Under the pieces are notes generated by a model. The model did no database searches. It was not told where the DNA came from and worked only from the letters and a program-made list of their open reading frames with translations. From a bacterium (GTDB taxonomy: Bacteria > Planctomycetota > Planctomycetia > Kolteriales > Kolteriaceae), in contig JAIELF010000073.1 in assembly GCA_019753235.1 (NCBI GenBank), positions 1-33,802 of the forward strand: 33,802 bases of DNA, given 5' to 3'. Position numbers and translations under genes: made by a program. Positions within the stretch are counted from its first letter, which is position 1. Each line of letters starts with the position of its first letter. This document shows positions 6,683 through 16,647 of this stretch, piece after piece.

Positions 6683-8866
6683 ATGAATCGATCGGTCGGC
6701 AGGATTGCTATTCCTTGGGTCTTGATGTTATCGGTCCGTCTGTTGGCCGCGGAAACCATGGCGATCGAATCGCCCGTTTCTCGGCAAGTCTTTCAAAGAG
6801 AAGGTTTCGTTCCGCGCGAAGCTCACCCTCATGCCGTCGGCGGTCCCGCTCGAGGTTTCGCAGATGTTCCGATCATGTTGCGGGCTTCTGGTCTTCCACG
6901 TGAACAGTATCGCGTGCGAGTTCTCCGCATGGACGATTCCGTCGTCGTTGTTGATCGTTCGGTGGCAACGGTCGGTGTGAAGGATGACTCTCTTCGATTG
7001 ATGGTTCGGATTCCGGCAGGGGGGTGGTATCGAATAGAGATTCTATCCAATGACAACGAGCCCGTCGTCCTCGCGCAGGTCGAGCCGATCGGCGTGGGAG
7101 AAGTATTTCTCGTTGCTGGTCAATCCTATGCCACCAATACCAACGAAGAGAAGTTTGCCGTGACTGATCCGGCCGCTCGCGTGGCGGCTTGGAACTTTAA
7201 GGATGGAAGCTGGAGCGTGGCGAACGATCCGCAGCCTACACCCGATGGAAGCGATGGCGGTTCGATTTGGCCTCCGCTGGGTGATCAGTTGGCTGGCTTG
7301 TTGCAAGTTCCCATCGGTTGGGCCAATGTCGCGTGGGGCGGAACTTCGTCGCAGCAGTGGTTGCCCGGAGGAGATCTCCACAACCGTCTTGTCGATGCGG
7401 GCAAACGATTGGGTCGATTTCGAGCGGTTCTTTGGCAACAAGGGGAATCCGACGTCATCGGCAAAACTTCCATCGATCAATACGTCAAGAACTTGACCAG
7501 CATTCGTCAGTCGGCCGACGAGGCATGGGGCGGATCGCCTCGTTGGCTGCTCGCTAAATCGACGCTTCATCCGACGGTCTACAACGATCCATCCGGGGAA
7601 TCGCGCATTCGTCATGCGATCGATCGACTGACGGCGATGCCGGGCTTTGCATCCGGGCCTGATACGGATCTGTTGGATGGCGATCGACGGGGACCGATGA
7701 ATTCTCGTCGGCATTTTACCGGCGTCGGCCAACGACAAGCCGCTCTGCTTTGGTTCCAGTCTCTCTGGGCCGAGATTCATCAGCCGATCCCCGATCACGA
7801 GATCGCGCAAGAGAAGATCAACGATCTTCATTTGACCGAATATCCCTGGGCATCGTCCACCGCGTACCGGGAATCAAGCGTTCTGCTCCTCGTCGAGAGT
7901 AAGCCCACGGCCCGGTTAGCGTTCCCCGCTTCCGAGATCGTGCAAGTGCATGCGGCCAACGGATCACACATCTATGCGAACGGTGACTACTCCCTGTCAA
8001 GCGATGGCTATACGCTCACGTTCGCATCGCCTGGTCCAATTCAACCCCTGCGTGAGGCAGACCTCTATCCCGCGGCAGGCTCGCCGGGCAGCTACAAACA
8101 TCGCGTGAATCATCCCGATCAAGGCTTGCTCTATGCCCCCGAACGAGGCTTTCTCGATCGTCAAATCGAAATCACCTACAAGAAGCGAAATCCCTTCTGG
8201 TCGGGACCGGTCCCTGCTCTTGCCGAGTCCTCGCTCCCGAGAACTCTGTCGCTCCTGCGATCAGGCAAGCCGATCCGAATCGGCGTCAGCGGTGATAGTA
8301 TTTCGTTTGGATGGGATGCATCGCGAATGAGTGACGCGCCCCCTTTTCAATTCGCCTACCCCAGCTTGCTCGCGGCCCAATTGACGGAGTTATTTGGCTC
8401 GAAGGTCGATCTCGTCAATCGGGCGGTCTCGGGTTGGAGTGTCGCGGGAGGATTGGTCGATGCGCCAACGTTGCTTGCGAATAAACCTGACTTGATCATT
8501 GTTGCCTACGGCATGAACGATGTCGGCCGGTGCGACCCGGCTTGGTTCGCCGAGCAAACGAAAGCTCTTGTCGATAAAATCAAAAGTAGTTCCGACGATG
8601 TCGAGATCATCCTTGTTTCGCCGATGGTCGGCAACCGTGAGTGGATTCACACGCCCACGGAAATGTTTCCTCTGTATCGGGATGAACTCGCGAAGTTGGT
8701 CGGGCCGAGAGTCTCGCTCGCGGATGTGACAGCAGCATGGCAGACATTGCTGGCTCATAAGCACGATCTCGACCTAACCGGTAACGGGCTCAATCACCCG
8801 AACGATTTCGGTCATCGAATTTACGCACAGTCCATACTGTCTCTTTTGTTCTCCCCTAAACCGTGA
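6683..8866 (+). CDS. Secreted two-module esterase: sialate-O-acetylesterase-like plus SGNH/GDSL
   Basis: 727 residues beginning with a signal peptide (MNRSVGRIAIPWVLMLSVRLLAAE). The first half resembles the sialate O-acetylesterase (SASA/DUF303) fold: VAGQSYATNT near residue 145 holds the nucleophile serine and LWQQGESD near 250 is the family signature. The second half is a separate SGNH hydrolase: GVSGDSISFGWD (about 535) is block I, VAYGMNDVG (about 607) block III, and LTGNGLNHPNDFGH (about 697) the Asp/His block. The protein should remove acetyl (or other acyl) groups from glycans outside the cytoplasm. Having two complete catalytic modules in one chain is notable. Its stop codon overlaps the GTG start of the next gene, which couples the two. 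Substrate is unknown. Confidence 0.8.
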   Translation: MNRSVGRIAIPWVLMLSVRLLAAETMAIESPVSRQVFQREGFVPREAHPHAVGGPARGFADVPIMLRASGLPREQYRVRVLRMDDSVVVVDRSVATVGVKDDSLRLMVRIPAGGWYRIEILSNDNEPVVLAQVEPIGVGEVFLVAGQSYATNTNEEKFAVTDPAARVAAWNFKDGSWSVANDPQPTPDGSDGGSIWPPLGDQLAGLLQVPIGWANVAWGGTSSQQWLPGGDLHNRLVDAGKRLGRFRAVLWQQGESDVIGKTSIDQYVKNLTSIRQSADEAWGGSPRWLLAKSTLHPTVYNDPSGESRIRHAIDRLTAMPGFASGPDTDLLDGDRRGPMNSRRHFTGVGQRQAALLWFQSLWAEIHQPIPDHEIAQEKINDLHLTEYPWASSTAYRESSVLLLVESKPTARLAFPASEIVQVHAANGSHIYANGDYSLSSDGYTLTFASPGPIQPLREADLYPAAGSPGSYKHRVNHPDQGLLYAPERGFLDRQIEITYKKRNPFWSGPVPALAESSLPRTLSLLRSGKPIRIGVSGDSISFGWDASRMSDAPPFQFAYPSLLAAQLTELFGSKVDLVNRAVSGWSVAGGLVDAPTLLANKPDLIIVAYGMNDVGRCDPAWFAEQTKALVDKIKSSSDDVEIILVSPMVGNREWIHTPTEMFPLYRDELAKLVGPRVSLADVTAAWQTLLAHKHDLDLTGNGLNHPNDFGHRIYAQSILSLLFSPKP

Positions 8867-11800
8867 GGCCGATCGTGACAAAGACTTCCATCCTTCTGCT
8901 CTTCGTCGCAGTGAGCCTCTCTCTGGGCGGAGCTACACTTCTGGCGGAAGATTCTTTTCCCGAGATTTATGATGTCGAAGCCCCCGCTGCTCAGCCAACC
9001 AAGCCGGCCGACGCTCTTGCATCGATGGTCCTTCCCGAAGGATTTCATGCGACACTGTTCGCGGCCGAGCCCAACATTCGTCAGCCAATCTCTCTCACGT
9101 TTGACGAGCGAGGCCGACTGTGGGTGGTCGAGTGTTACACCTATGCCGAGGGAAAGCGGAACTTCGATACCACGCTGCGCGATCGGGTCGTCATTCTCGA
9201 AGATACCAATGCCGACGGTGTTCACGACAAACGGACGGTCTTCTGGGATCAAGGAGTGAAACTAACAAGCGTCGAGATCGGTCTCGATGGAGTCTGGTTG
9301 CTGGCTCCGCCGAACGTACTCTTCCTTGCCGACAAAAATCGAGATGATGTCCCTGATGGTCCGCCGCAGATTATCCTCGATGGCTTCAAAGAGACGATGA
9401 TTCGACACAATATTCCCAACGGATTGAAGTGGGGACCTGATGGCTGGCTCTACGGCCGACAAGGGATTCTCGAAACCTCTCTCGTCGGCAAGCCGACCGC
9501 CAGTCCGTCACAACGAACACCCGTCAATTGTGGCGTCTGGCGCTATCATCCGCTTCGGCAGCAATTCGAAACGGTTCTGCATGGCACCACCAACCCGTGG
9601 GGTTTTGACTACGACCAGAACGGTGAGATGTTCATCATCAACACTGTTATCGGGCACCTGTGGCATGTCGTTCCGGGCTCTCACACCGAGCGCATGTACG
9701 GCGCGGATGCGAACCCGTTCGTCTATGGTTTGATCGGACAGGTTGCCGACCATGTACATTGGGACGCCGGCGAACCTTGGTTCGCTATCCGCAAAGGAAG
9801 CTCCGATACGACGAAAGCTCTCGGCGGCGGGCACGCCCACAGTGGTCTCATGATCTATCAAGGAGACAATTGGCCGGCCGAGGATCGCGGAAGAGCTTTC
9901 GGCATCAACTTCCACGGTCGGCGTCTGAATCGCGATCGAATGGAGCGCCAGGGATCAGGTTACACGGCTCGCCATGAGCCCGACCGCATTTATTGGAACG
10001 ATACGTGGTTTCGTGGCATCGACTTGATCTCGGGCCCTGATGGGGGCGTTTTCGTCATCGATTGGTCCGATACCGGTGAATGCCATGAAGAGGACGGCAT
10101 CCATCGCTCATCGGGACGGATTTACAAAATCGTTTATCGCTCGCCCCAGGCCGTGGCGTCGTTTGATCTTCGAACCGAGTCGCTTCAAGCGTTGACAGAA
10201 CTCGCAAGCCGACCCAACAAATGGTGGCCTCGACAAGCCCGACGAGTCCTTCGCGATCGGCAACAATCGGGCGAAGCGATGGACCAAGTGGTTCCCCTTC
10301 TCCAACGCATCTTGTCGGAAAGCCGAGATCGTTCGGCGCGATTGGAAGCGCTCTGGATGCTCGAAGCGATCTCCGCCGTCGATCCATCCTTAATCAAAAA
10401 ACTCTTCTCCGACGATGATGAGCACCTTCGCGCGTGGGGCGTTCGGCTGCTCGCGGACCGATGCCAAACGGATTCGACGTCGAGTGAGTCGGTCCAGCTT
10501 CTCGAAAGCCACGCGGTCGCTGAGTCAAGTATGCTGGTTCAGCTTTATCTCGCCAGTGCCCTGCAGAAGCTTCCGATCGATTCCCGTTGGACGCTCGCGA
10601 GTACACTCGCCGCGAAGAAAAACGCCGCGACCGATCGAACGCTGGGCTTGATGTGTTGGTACGGAATCGAACCGGCCCTTCTTACCGACAAGAAGAAAGG
10701 GATCGAGCTTTATCAGTCGGCTCAACATTCAACGGTTCGACGCTTTATCGCTCGCCGGATGGCCGAAGAGATCGAGCGGGATCCTCAGCGAATCGATGAT
10801 CTTCTCCTGTCGGCGACGGATCCCAGCGACGTCATTGCTGGGATGGGCGAGGCGTTTCGTGGCTGGTCCAAGGCGACGCCGCCGACAAACTACGCTGTCG
10901 CGATTAAGCGACTTTCTTCTGATCAAAAAGAACAACTCGCGTCGACATTGCGCGAGATCGGCATCGTTTTCGGCGACGGACGATCGACTCAAGAGCTACT
11001 GCAACTTTTATCATCACAGGATCTCGATGCGCGCCGCCGTGCGGTACGGACACTTTCGCGAATGCCCTCCCCCGAAGTGTTCTCTGTGATCCTACCGTTA
11101 GCATCCGACCGCGAGTTACAGGTGGATGCCATCAGAGCCCTTGCCGCTTTTGATGATCCGTCTCTGTCCACGCGGCTGCTCCCCCTTTGGCCAACGATGA
11201 GTCCGGCGGCGCGAGAGGCGACGATCGATACGTTGACCAGCAGAGCAAGCTCCGCACTGGCTCTCCTGCAATCGATCGAGCAGAAAGCGATCCCGGCGAC
11301 GGCCCTTACGGCATTTCATGCCAGGCAGCTTCGCTCATTCGAGAATGACGCCGTTTCAACGCTCCTTCGGCAAGTCTGGGGAGAGGCTCGCGAATCGGCG
11401 GGACAGAAGGCGGACCTCATCAGCAAATACAAATCGCAATTGATGACGGACGCGAACATCGCCCGGGGGAACCTTCCTCGAGGTCGACGAATCTTCGAGA
11501 AACAGTGCGCGGGTTGTCACATTCTTTTTGGCAATGGCCGAAAGGTCGGGCCCGATTTGACCGGTTCCCAGCGAAAGAACGGAGATTACTTGCTAGAGAA
11601 TCTGATCGACCCCAGTGCTCTTGTGGCCGCCGACTTCCGCGCGGTCACGACTGTTTTAAGCGATGGTCGATCCATTCAAGGAGTGATCGCCTCGCAAGGC
11701 GAGCGGACGATCACGCTGCAGACAAAGGATCAGGATCTGCTTCTCGACCGACGCGATATCGACGAGATCAAGCAAACGTCCGTCAGCCTGATGCCCGAGG

Positions 11801-11886
11801 GGATTCTGGAGTCTCTTTCGCCGGACGAGGCCCGTGATCTGATCTCTTACTTGATGGCTGACCATCAGGTTCCGCTCCCGCCGTGA
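8863..11886 (+). CDS. PVC-type membrane-bound dehydrogenase-like protein with heme-binding C-terminus
   Basis: 1007 residues with a signal peptide (hydrophobic run ILLLFVAVSLSLGGATLL). Residues about 50-430 match the beta-propeller-like N-terminal domain of Pirellula/Verrucomicrobium proteins (TIGR02604 type: LPEGFHATLFAAEPNIRQP, ITFDERGRLWVVE-like, NGLKWGPDGWLYG). The middle (about 440-830) is helical and HEAT-like. The C-terminus is a cytochrome-c-like heme domain (TIGR02603 type) with CAGCH at 882-886, then GPDLTGS and the DGRSIQG segment. It is probably a periplasmic electron-transfer or sugar-oxidising protein, though no activity has been shown for the family that I can cite. Start: GTG at 8863 inside the GTGA overlap with the esterase stop; a GTG at 8875 is an alternative. 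Confidence 0.85.
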   Translation: MRPIVTKTSILLLFVAVSLSLGGATLLAEDSFPEIYDVEAPAAQPTKPADALASMVLPEGFHATLFAAEPNIRQPISLTFDERGRLWVVECYTYAEGKRNFDTTLRDRVVILEDTNADGVHDKRTVFWDQGVKLTSVEIGLDGVWLLAPPNVLFLADKNRDDVPDGPPQIILDGFKETMIRHNIPNGLKWGPDGWLYGRQGILETSLVGKPTASPSQRTPVNCGVWRYHPLRQQFETVLHGTTNPWGFDYDQNGEMFIINTVIGHLWHVVPGSHTERMYGADANPFVYGLIGQVADHVHWDAGEPWFAIRKGSSDTTKALGGGHAHSGLMIYQGDNWPAEDRGRAFGINFHGRRLNRDRMERQGSGYTARHEPDRIYWNDTWFRGIDLISGPDGGVFVIDWSDTGECHEEDGIHRSSGRIYKIVYRSPQAVASFDLRTESLQALTELASRPNKWWPRQARRVLRDRQQSGEAMDQVVPLLQRILSESRDRSARLEALWMLEAISAVDPSLIKKLFSDDDEHLRAWGVRLLADRCQTDSTSSESVQLLESHAVAESSMLVQLYLASALQKLPIDSRWTLASTLAAKKNAATDRTLGLMCWYGIEPALLTDKKKGIELYQSAQHSTVRRFIARRMAEEIERDPQRIDDLLLSATDPSDVIAGMGEAFRGWSKATPPTNYAVAIKRLSSDQKEQLASTLREIGIVFGDGRSTQELLQLLSSQDLDARRRAVRTLSRMPSPEVFSVILPLASDRELQVDAIRALAAFDDPSLSTRLLPLWPTMSPAAREATIDTLTSRASSALALLQSIEQKAIPATALTAFHARQLRSFENDAVSTLLRQVWGEARESAGQKADLISKYKSQLMTDANIARGNLPRGRRIFEKQCAGCHILFGNGRKVGPDLTGSQRKNGDYLLENLIDPSALVAADFRAVTTVLSDGRSIQGVIASQGERTITLQTKDQDLLLDRRDIDEIKQTSVSLMPEGILESLSPDEARDLISYLMADHQVPLPP

Positions 11887-11976
11887 CGGCTCTCTTGTCC
11901 TCGGCGAAAGATCCTATCGAGCACGACTCGCCACTGGTAAACTCATCATCGAATTCATTGGCCGAGGGACTTCTCG

Positions 11977-14340
11977 ATGCTTCGTTACTGTTGTTTGTCC
12001 ATGTTTCAAATGATTGGTCTACTACCGACACTTTGCTGGGCCGGAGACTATTCTCGCACCAACGTCGTGATCCCTGCCGGACTCTCCGCTCGCGAGGAGA
12101 AAGCTGTTTCGCTCCTCATCGAGGAGGTTCACCAACGGACCGGCCTTCGCTGGCCGATTGCGCGGAGTCAGACGCCGGCCAATGCTTCTGCCGTTATCAA
12201 TATCACACCCCGACGACTTTTGCCGAGTAATTCAGCTCTCCCGCCGATCGTTGGAAAAGAGGGCTTCACGCTTCAATCGAAGGAAGATCCGATCCCGACG
12301 GTTACGATTATCGGCGATGACGAAAGAGGACTTCTGTTTGGTATCGGCTACCTGCTCCGCAAGTGGGAGATGTTGCCGGGAAAAGTCGTTTTGACCCAAT
12401 CGATCGACATCAGGACAAAGCCGGCACAGGCGATTCGCGGGCATCAGCTCGGCTACCGACCGAAGACCAATTCGTACGACGCGTGGGATCTTCCGCAATG
12501 GGATGCTTACATTCGCGACTTGGCGGTGTTCGGCAGCAATGCGATCGAACTCATTCCGCCGAAATCGGATGATGACGATATGAGTCCCCATTTTCCTCGT
12601 CCCAAGATGGAGATGATGGTGGGCATGTCCAAGCTTGCTGATGATTACGGGCTCGATGTTTGGATTTGGTACCCGGCCATTGACGGAGACTATGCCGATC
12701 CGGCAGTGGTGGAGAAGTCGCTTCAAGAATGGGGCGAGGTTCTTTCGAAGCTTCCTCGCGTCGACGCGGTCTTTGTCCCAACGGGAGATCCCGGCAACAC
12801 CAGGCCGAACATCCTGATGCCGATGCTGGAGAAACAAGCCGCTCAGCTTAAGAGAATTCACCCCAAAGCAACGATCTGGATCTCGGTCCAGGGGCTCATC
12901 AAGCCTTGGTTCGATGAGATGATGGCGCTGCTTGCCGCGGAACCGAAATGGTTGACGGGGGTTTGCTACGGGCCGCAGACGAGAGTTCTTCTTCCCGAGT
13001 TCCGTCGAATGCTGCCCGCTCGTTATCCGATTCGCCGATACCCGGACATCACCCACTGCATTTGGTGTCAATACCCTGTCACCGACTGGGATCTAGCCTT
13101 TGCCCAGACAGAGGGTCGCGAGCCGATCAATCCTCGTCCCATGGATCAGACGATCATCTACCGCGCCTTTGATGACGACGCGATCGGCTTTATTACCTAC
13201 TCCGAAGGCTGCAACGACGATGTCAATAAGTTCATCTGGAGCGGTCTTGGATGGAACGAGCAAACATTGCCCGAGGAGACTCTCCGCGACTACGCCCGCT
13301 ACTTCATCGGGCCGACGTTTGCCGACTCTTTCGCACAGGGTTTGCTTATGCTCGAAAAGAATTGGCGTGGGCCGATCGCGCAGAACGACGGAATTACAAA
13401 GACACTCGCTCACTTTCAGATGATGGAAAGCCAAGCGAACGATCGCATGCGATCCAATTGGCGATTTCAGCAAGCCCTTTATCGCGCGTATTACGACGCG
13501 TTTGTTCGAGAACGATTGCTTCAAGAACAAAGGCAAGAAGACTCGGCACGGTATTTACTGAAACAAGCTCAGACGCTCGGCTCGATCTCGGCCATGGACC
13601 AGGCGGAGGCGCTCCTTCAAGGGGAATCCCTCGAAGCGACAAGGACGCTTCGTCAACGAGTCTTTCAGTTGGCAGACGATCTCTTCAAGAGTATTCGCAT
13701 GCAGCTATCGGTCCCGCGATATCAGGCAATCGCCCTTTGGCGCGGCGCGAATCTCGACAGTATCGACGTCCCGCTCAATAATGCGCCGGGCTTGAGAATG
13801 CGGTTCAAGAAGATCCGCGCGATGGAACAGGAGAGTGATCGCTTGGCAGCGATCCGTGAGATTCTTTGGCTAACCGGTGCCGAGCCGGGAAGCTACTACG
13901 ACGATTTAGGGAATCCTCTCGCTCAGCCTCATCTCGTTTCACAACCCAACTTCGAAAAAGATCCTGCGTCGCTGAAGAGTCCTTATGTCGGCTTCGAGCC
14001 GGAGCCCGGACAGTGGCGATCGTGGGGAACGTATGCCGACGGTCTTTTTGATGTGCCCGTCGTGATGCGGTACGAAGGATTGGATGCAAAGGCTCGGTAC
14101 AAAGTGCGTGTCGTCTATGCAAGCGAATCGAGGAATCGTCCGATTCGGCTCGTCGCGGATGAGAGCGAGGTTCATCCGTTGATGGATCGTCCGATGCCTC
14201 CGCGACCGATTGAGTTTTCGATTCCGATTGAAGCGACAAAGGATGGCGAGCTCGTTCTCCGCTGGACCAGTGATCCCGAACGCGGAGGAAACGGTCGCGG
14301 GGCGCAAGTCGCCGACGTCTGGTTGATCAAAGAGGATTAA
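11977..14340 (+). CDS. Secreted glycoside-hydrolase-like protein
   Basis: 787 residues with a signal peptide ending near CWAG (residue 23). Residues about 25-135 resemble the non-catalytic N-terminal domain that precedes the barrel in GH20, GH67 and GH84 enzymes (AREEKAVSLLIEEVHQRTGL, DDERGLLFGIGYLLRKWE). From about 148 (RGHQLGYRPKTNSYDAWD) a TIM-barrel-like region follows, rich in aromatic and acidic residues (LDVWIWYPAIDGDY, GVCYGPQTR, THCIWCQYP, FITYSEGCNDD). The last 120 residues look like a beta-sandwich module. I cannot assign a CAZy family or catalytic pair. It sits between the heme protein and the sugar kinase, consistent with release of sugars from a glycan. The ATG at 11977 is taken because it directly opens the signal peptide. 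Confidence 0.6.
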   Translation: MLRYCCLSMFQMIGLLPTLCWAGDYSRTNVVIPAGLSAREEKAVSLLIEEVHQRTGLRWPIARSQTPANASAVINITPRRLLPSNSALPPIVGKEGFTLQSKEDPIPTVTIIGDDERGLLFGIGYLLRKWEMLPGKVVLTQSIDIRTKPAQAIRGHQLGYRPKTNSYDAWDLPQWDAYIRDLAVFGSNAIELIPPKSDDDDMSPHFPRPKMEMMVGMSKLADDYGLDVWIWYPAIDGDYADPAVVEKSLQEWGEVLSKLPRVDAVFVPTGDPGNTRPNILMPMLEKQAAQLKRIHPKATIWISVQGLIKPWFDEMMALLAAEPKWLTGVCYGPQTRVLLPEFRRMLPARYPIRRYPDITHCIWCQYPVTDWDLAFAQTEGREPINPRPMDQTIIYRAFDDDAIGFITYSEGCNDDVNKFIWSGLGWNEQTLPEETLRDYARYFIGPTFADSFAQGLLMLEKNWRGPIAQNDGITKTLAHFQMMESQANDRMRSNWRFQQALYRAYYDAFVRERLLQEQRQEDSARYLLKQAQTLGSISAMDQAEALLQGESLEATRTLRQRVFQLADDLFKSIRMQLSVPRYQAIALWRGANLDSIDVPLNNAPGLRMRFKKIRAMEQESDRLAAIREILWLTGAEPGSYYDDLGNPLAQPHLVSQPNFEKDPASLKSPYVGFEPEPGQWRSWGTYADGLFDVPVVMRYEGLDAKARYKVRVVYASESRNRPIRLVADESEVHPLMDRPMPPRPIEFSIPIEATKDGELVLRWTSDPERGGNGRGAQVADVWLIKED

Positions 14341-14410
14341 ACATCGTGACGAGATCACGATTTCGTCCTTTCTTTCGGTCGGGAGATCGATCTCCTACAC
14401 CAATCGTTTG

Positions 14411-16042
14411 ATGGAATTGGCGACTTCCGACGTAGGAGCGATTTCGTTGACCCCATTCTCCGACGATGATTCTTTCGTCTTAGCGGTCGATCTCGGGACA
14501 TCGGGCTGCAAGACGGCACTGATCGACATGCAGGGCAATCTGCTCGCGTGGGAGTTTGAAGAGGTTCCGCTAAAAGTCCTGCCCGGGGGTGGTGCCGAGC
14601 AAAACCCTGATCATTGGTGGAGTGGGTTGGTCGCGTCGACGCAGCGAATCTGGACAGCTCACCCCCGTGCGGCCGAGCGAGTCTTCGCGGTCTGCATCTC
14701 CTCGCAAGGGGAAGGGACCGTCGCCGTCGATCGCGCCGGTCGGGTTTTAGCCCCGGCTATTTTGTCGATGGATATGCGCGGCGGACCGATCATTCGCAAA
14801 CATGTCCGCGGTTGGCTGAACATCGCGGGATACGACGTGGCGCGACTTCCACGCTGGATTCGCTTGACCGGCGGAGCACCTGCTCTCTCGGGCAAAGATC
14901 CTGCCGCCCACATGCTTTTTATTCGCGAGACGATGCCCGATGTCTATCGTCAGACAGACAAGTTTCTTAACGTCCTTGACTACATGAACTATCGCCTGAC
15001 CGGTCGACTCGTCGCGACGGCAGATTCGATTCTGACGTCATGGGTGACGGACAATCGCCGTCCCGACCGGATTCGTTACGATGCAACGCTTCTATCGCGA
15101 AGCGGAATCGATCCCAATAAGTTTCCAGAGATTGTTTCTTGCACGGATGTCTTGGGCCCGTTGACGCCGGAGGCCGCCCGAGAATTGGGATTGCCCAGGA
15201 CGACGCCGGTCGTCGCTGGGGCGATTGACACGACGGCGGCGGCGATCGGTTCGGGAGCCATCGGTGATGGTCAAGCTCATCTTTACATTGGCACATCGTC
15301 TTGGCTGGCGGCGCATATCCCTTTCAAAAAGACCGATATCTTCTCGTCGATCGCGTCGGTTCCCTGCGCGGTTCCGGATCGCTATCTTATGATCGCGCTG
15401 CAGACGACTGCCGGGGGGAACCTCTCCTATCTGAAAAACAACATCCTTTACCATCAAGACGAATTGCTGAAAGAGTCGAGCGCGCCCGACATTTACAAAG
15501 TGCTCGATCAGATTGCGCAGCGAGTGCCGGCCGGCAGCCGAGGTCTGCTGTATCTGCCCTGGCTGTATGGTGAGAGAACGCCGGTCGACGACGCGCACTT
15601 GCGAGCGGGGCTGTTCGGCCTGTCTCTCGAGCATACCCGCGAGGACGTCATCCGCGCCTTCTACGAAGGAGTCGCTCTCAATACCCGCTGGATGCTTCCC
15701 GCGGTGACGAAGTTCTTAGATCGTCCGCTCGACAAACTTCGACTTATCGGCGGCGGCGCTCTCTCTTCGGTATGGTGCCAGATTTTTGCCGACGTCCTTG
15801 ATGTGCCGATCCAACCAACGGCGCAGCCTCAGCAGGCCAATGCCCTGGGCGCATGGGGCATGGCTGTGTTTGGAATGAAGCGACTGTCATTTGAGGAAGT
15901 GGCAAAACGAATCGCCGTCGGGACCACATTCGATCCGACGCCCTCGCGCCGGACTCTGTATGACGAGCGATTTCGAACGTTTCTCGAACTGCACCGGCGT
16001 TTGAAGCCAATCTATCACCGCGCGGCGAAGGCTACTCTATGA
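14411..16042 (+). CDS. FGGY-family carbohydrate kinase (xylulokinase-like)
   Basis: 543-residue cytoplasmic sugar kinase. The N-terminal phosphate-binding motif is AVDLGTSGCKTALID (about 25-39); the catalytic-Asp region is PVVAGAIDTTAAAIGSGA; the second ATPase-fold half shows LIYIGTSSW-like (HLYIGTSSWLA) and the C-terminal signature LRLIGGGALSSVWCQIFADV followed by QQANALGAWG. It phosphorylates a sugar or polyol with ATP; xylulose is the family default but the neighbours do not include an isomerase, so the substrate is open. The ATG at 14411 is preferred over the TTG immediately before it; no strong ribosome-binding site is present. A 70-bp gap follows the glycosidase gene in the same direction. 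Confidence 0.85.
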   Translation: MELATSDVGAISLTPFSDDDSFVLAVDLGTSGCKTALIDMQGNLLAWEFEEVPLKVLPGGGAEQNPDHWWSGLVASTQRIWTAHPRAAERVFAVCISSQGEGTVAVDRAGRVLAPAILSMDMRGGPIIRKHVRGWLNIAGYDVARLPRWIRLTGGAPALSGKDPAAHMLFIRETMPDVYRQTDKFLNVLDYMNYRLTGRLVATADSILTSWVTDNRRPDRIRYDATLLSRSGIDPNKFPEIVSCTDVLGPLTPEAARELGLPRTTPVVAGAIDTTAAAIGSGAIGDGQAHLYIGTSSWLAAHIPFKKTDIFSSIASVPCAVPDRYLMIALQTTAGGNLSYLKNNILYHQDELLKESSAPDIYKVLDQIAQRVPAGSRGLLYLPWLYGERTPVDDAHLRAGLFGLSLEHTREDVIRAFYEGVALNTRWMLPAVTKFLDRPLDKLRLIGGGALSSVWCQIFADVLDVPIQPTAQPQQANALGAWGMAVFGMKRLSFEEVAKRIAVGTTFDPTPSRRTLYDERFRTFLELHRRLKPIYHRAAKATL

Positions 16043-16183
16043 GTCTCTTTTTCCTCCGATTCGTCTGAGAAGAAATGAGATCAACGATCTACTCGATTCT
16101 TTTCCGTAACAATGGTTCAGGCGAGCAAGCAAATCGTTGGCTCCTGTTTATCCACTCTCGCGAACACTAACGAGGAGATAGCC

Positions 16184-16573
16184 ATGAAAGACTTGTTTCC
16201 GTACGGGAAAGTCGTCGGATGGATCCTGTCTGTACTGGTCAGCGCGCTGCTCGTGATGAGTGCCGTCGGCAAACTTCAAAAGGCCGATGGCATGAAAGAA
16301 CAGATGGAACATTTGGCGTTCCCAGAAACCAGCATTCTTCCCATCGGCGTAGCAGAGATCGGCAGCGTGGCCCTTTATCTCTTTCCACCGACGTCGCTCT
16401 TCGGGGCAGTTCTTTTGGCCTCCTACATGGGTGGGGCATGTGCTGCTCATGTTCGAATCGGCGAGCCATGCATCGTTCAGATCATCATCGGCGTCGTGAT
16501 TTGGATCGGATTCGTCCTTCGCCGACCTGACGTTTTGAGGGCGAGCCTGGGACTGCCGATCTCGTCCCGATGA
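16184..16573 (+). CDS. DoxX-like small membrane protein
   Basis: 129-residue protein with four predicted membrane helices (VVGWILSVLVSALLVMSAVG; a second through GVAEIGSVALYLF; FGAVLLASYMGGACAAHV; IQIIIGVVIWIGFVLRRP-like). The GKLQK after helix one and the GGACAAHVRIGEP segment fit the DoxX-like/DUF4870-like four-helix group; DoxX-like is my best call. Function in this family is poorly defined (redox or quinone-related roles have been suggested). The ATG at 16184 follows GAGGAG at good spacing; an upstream frame from 16112 lacks one. Sits between the kinase and the nucleoside phosphorylase. Confidence 0.7.
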   Translation: MKDLFPYGKVVGWILSVLVSALLVMSAVGKLQKADGMKEQMEHLAFPETSILPIGVAEIGSVALYLFPPTSLFGAVLLASYMGGACAAHVRIGEPCIVQIIIGVVIWIGFVLRRPDVLRASLGLPISSR

Positions 16574-16647
16574 CATGCAAACAATACGACAAAGCTCGTC
16601 AAGAGAACTGATGAACGATTCAATACCCAAACGATATTGAGGAGATC

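Noticed and set aside
14382..14395. Perfect palindrome GGAGATCGATCTCC before the sugar kinase
   Set aside because: Such GATC-rich palindromes are frequent in this genome's composition; no T-run or second copy here supports a function.
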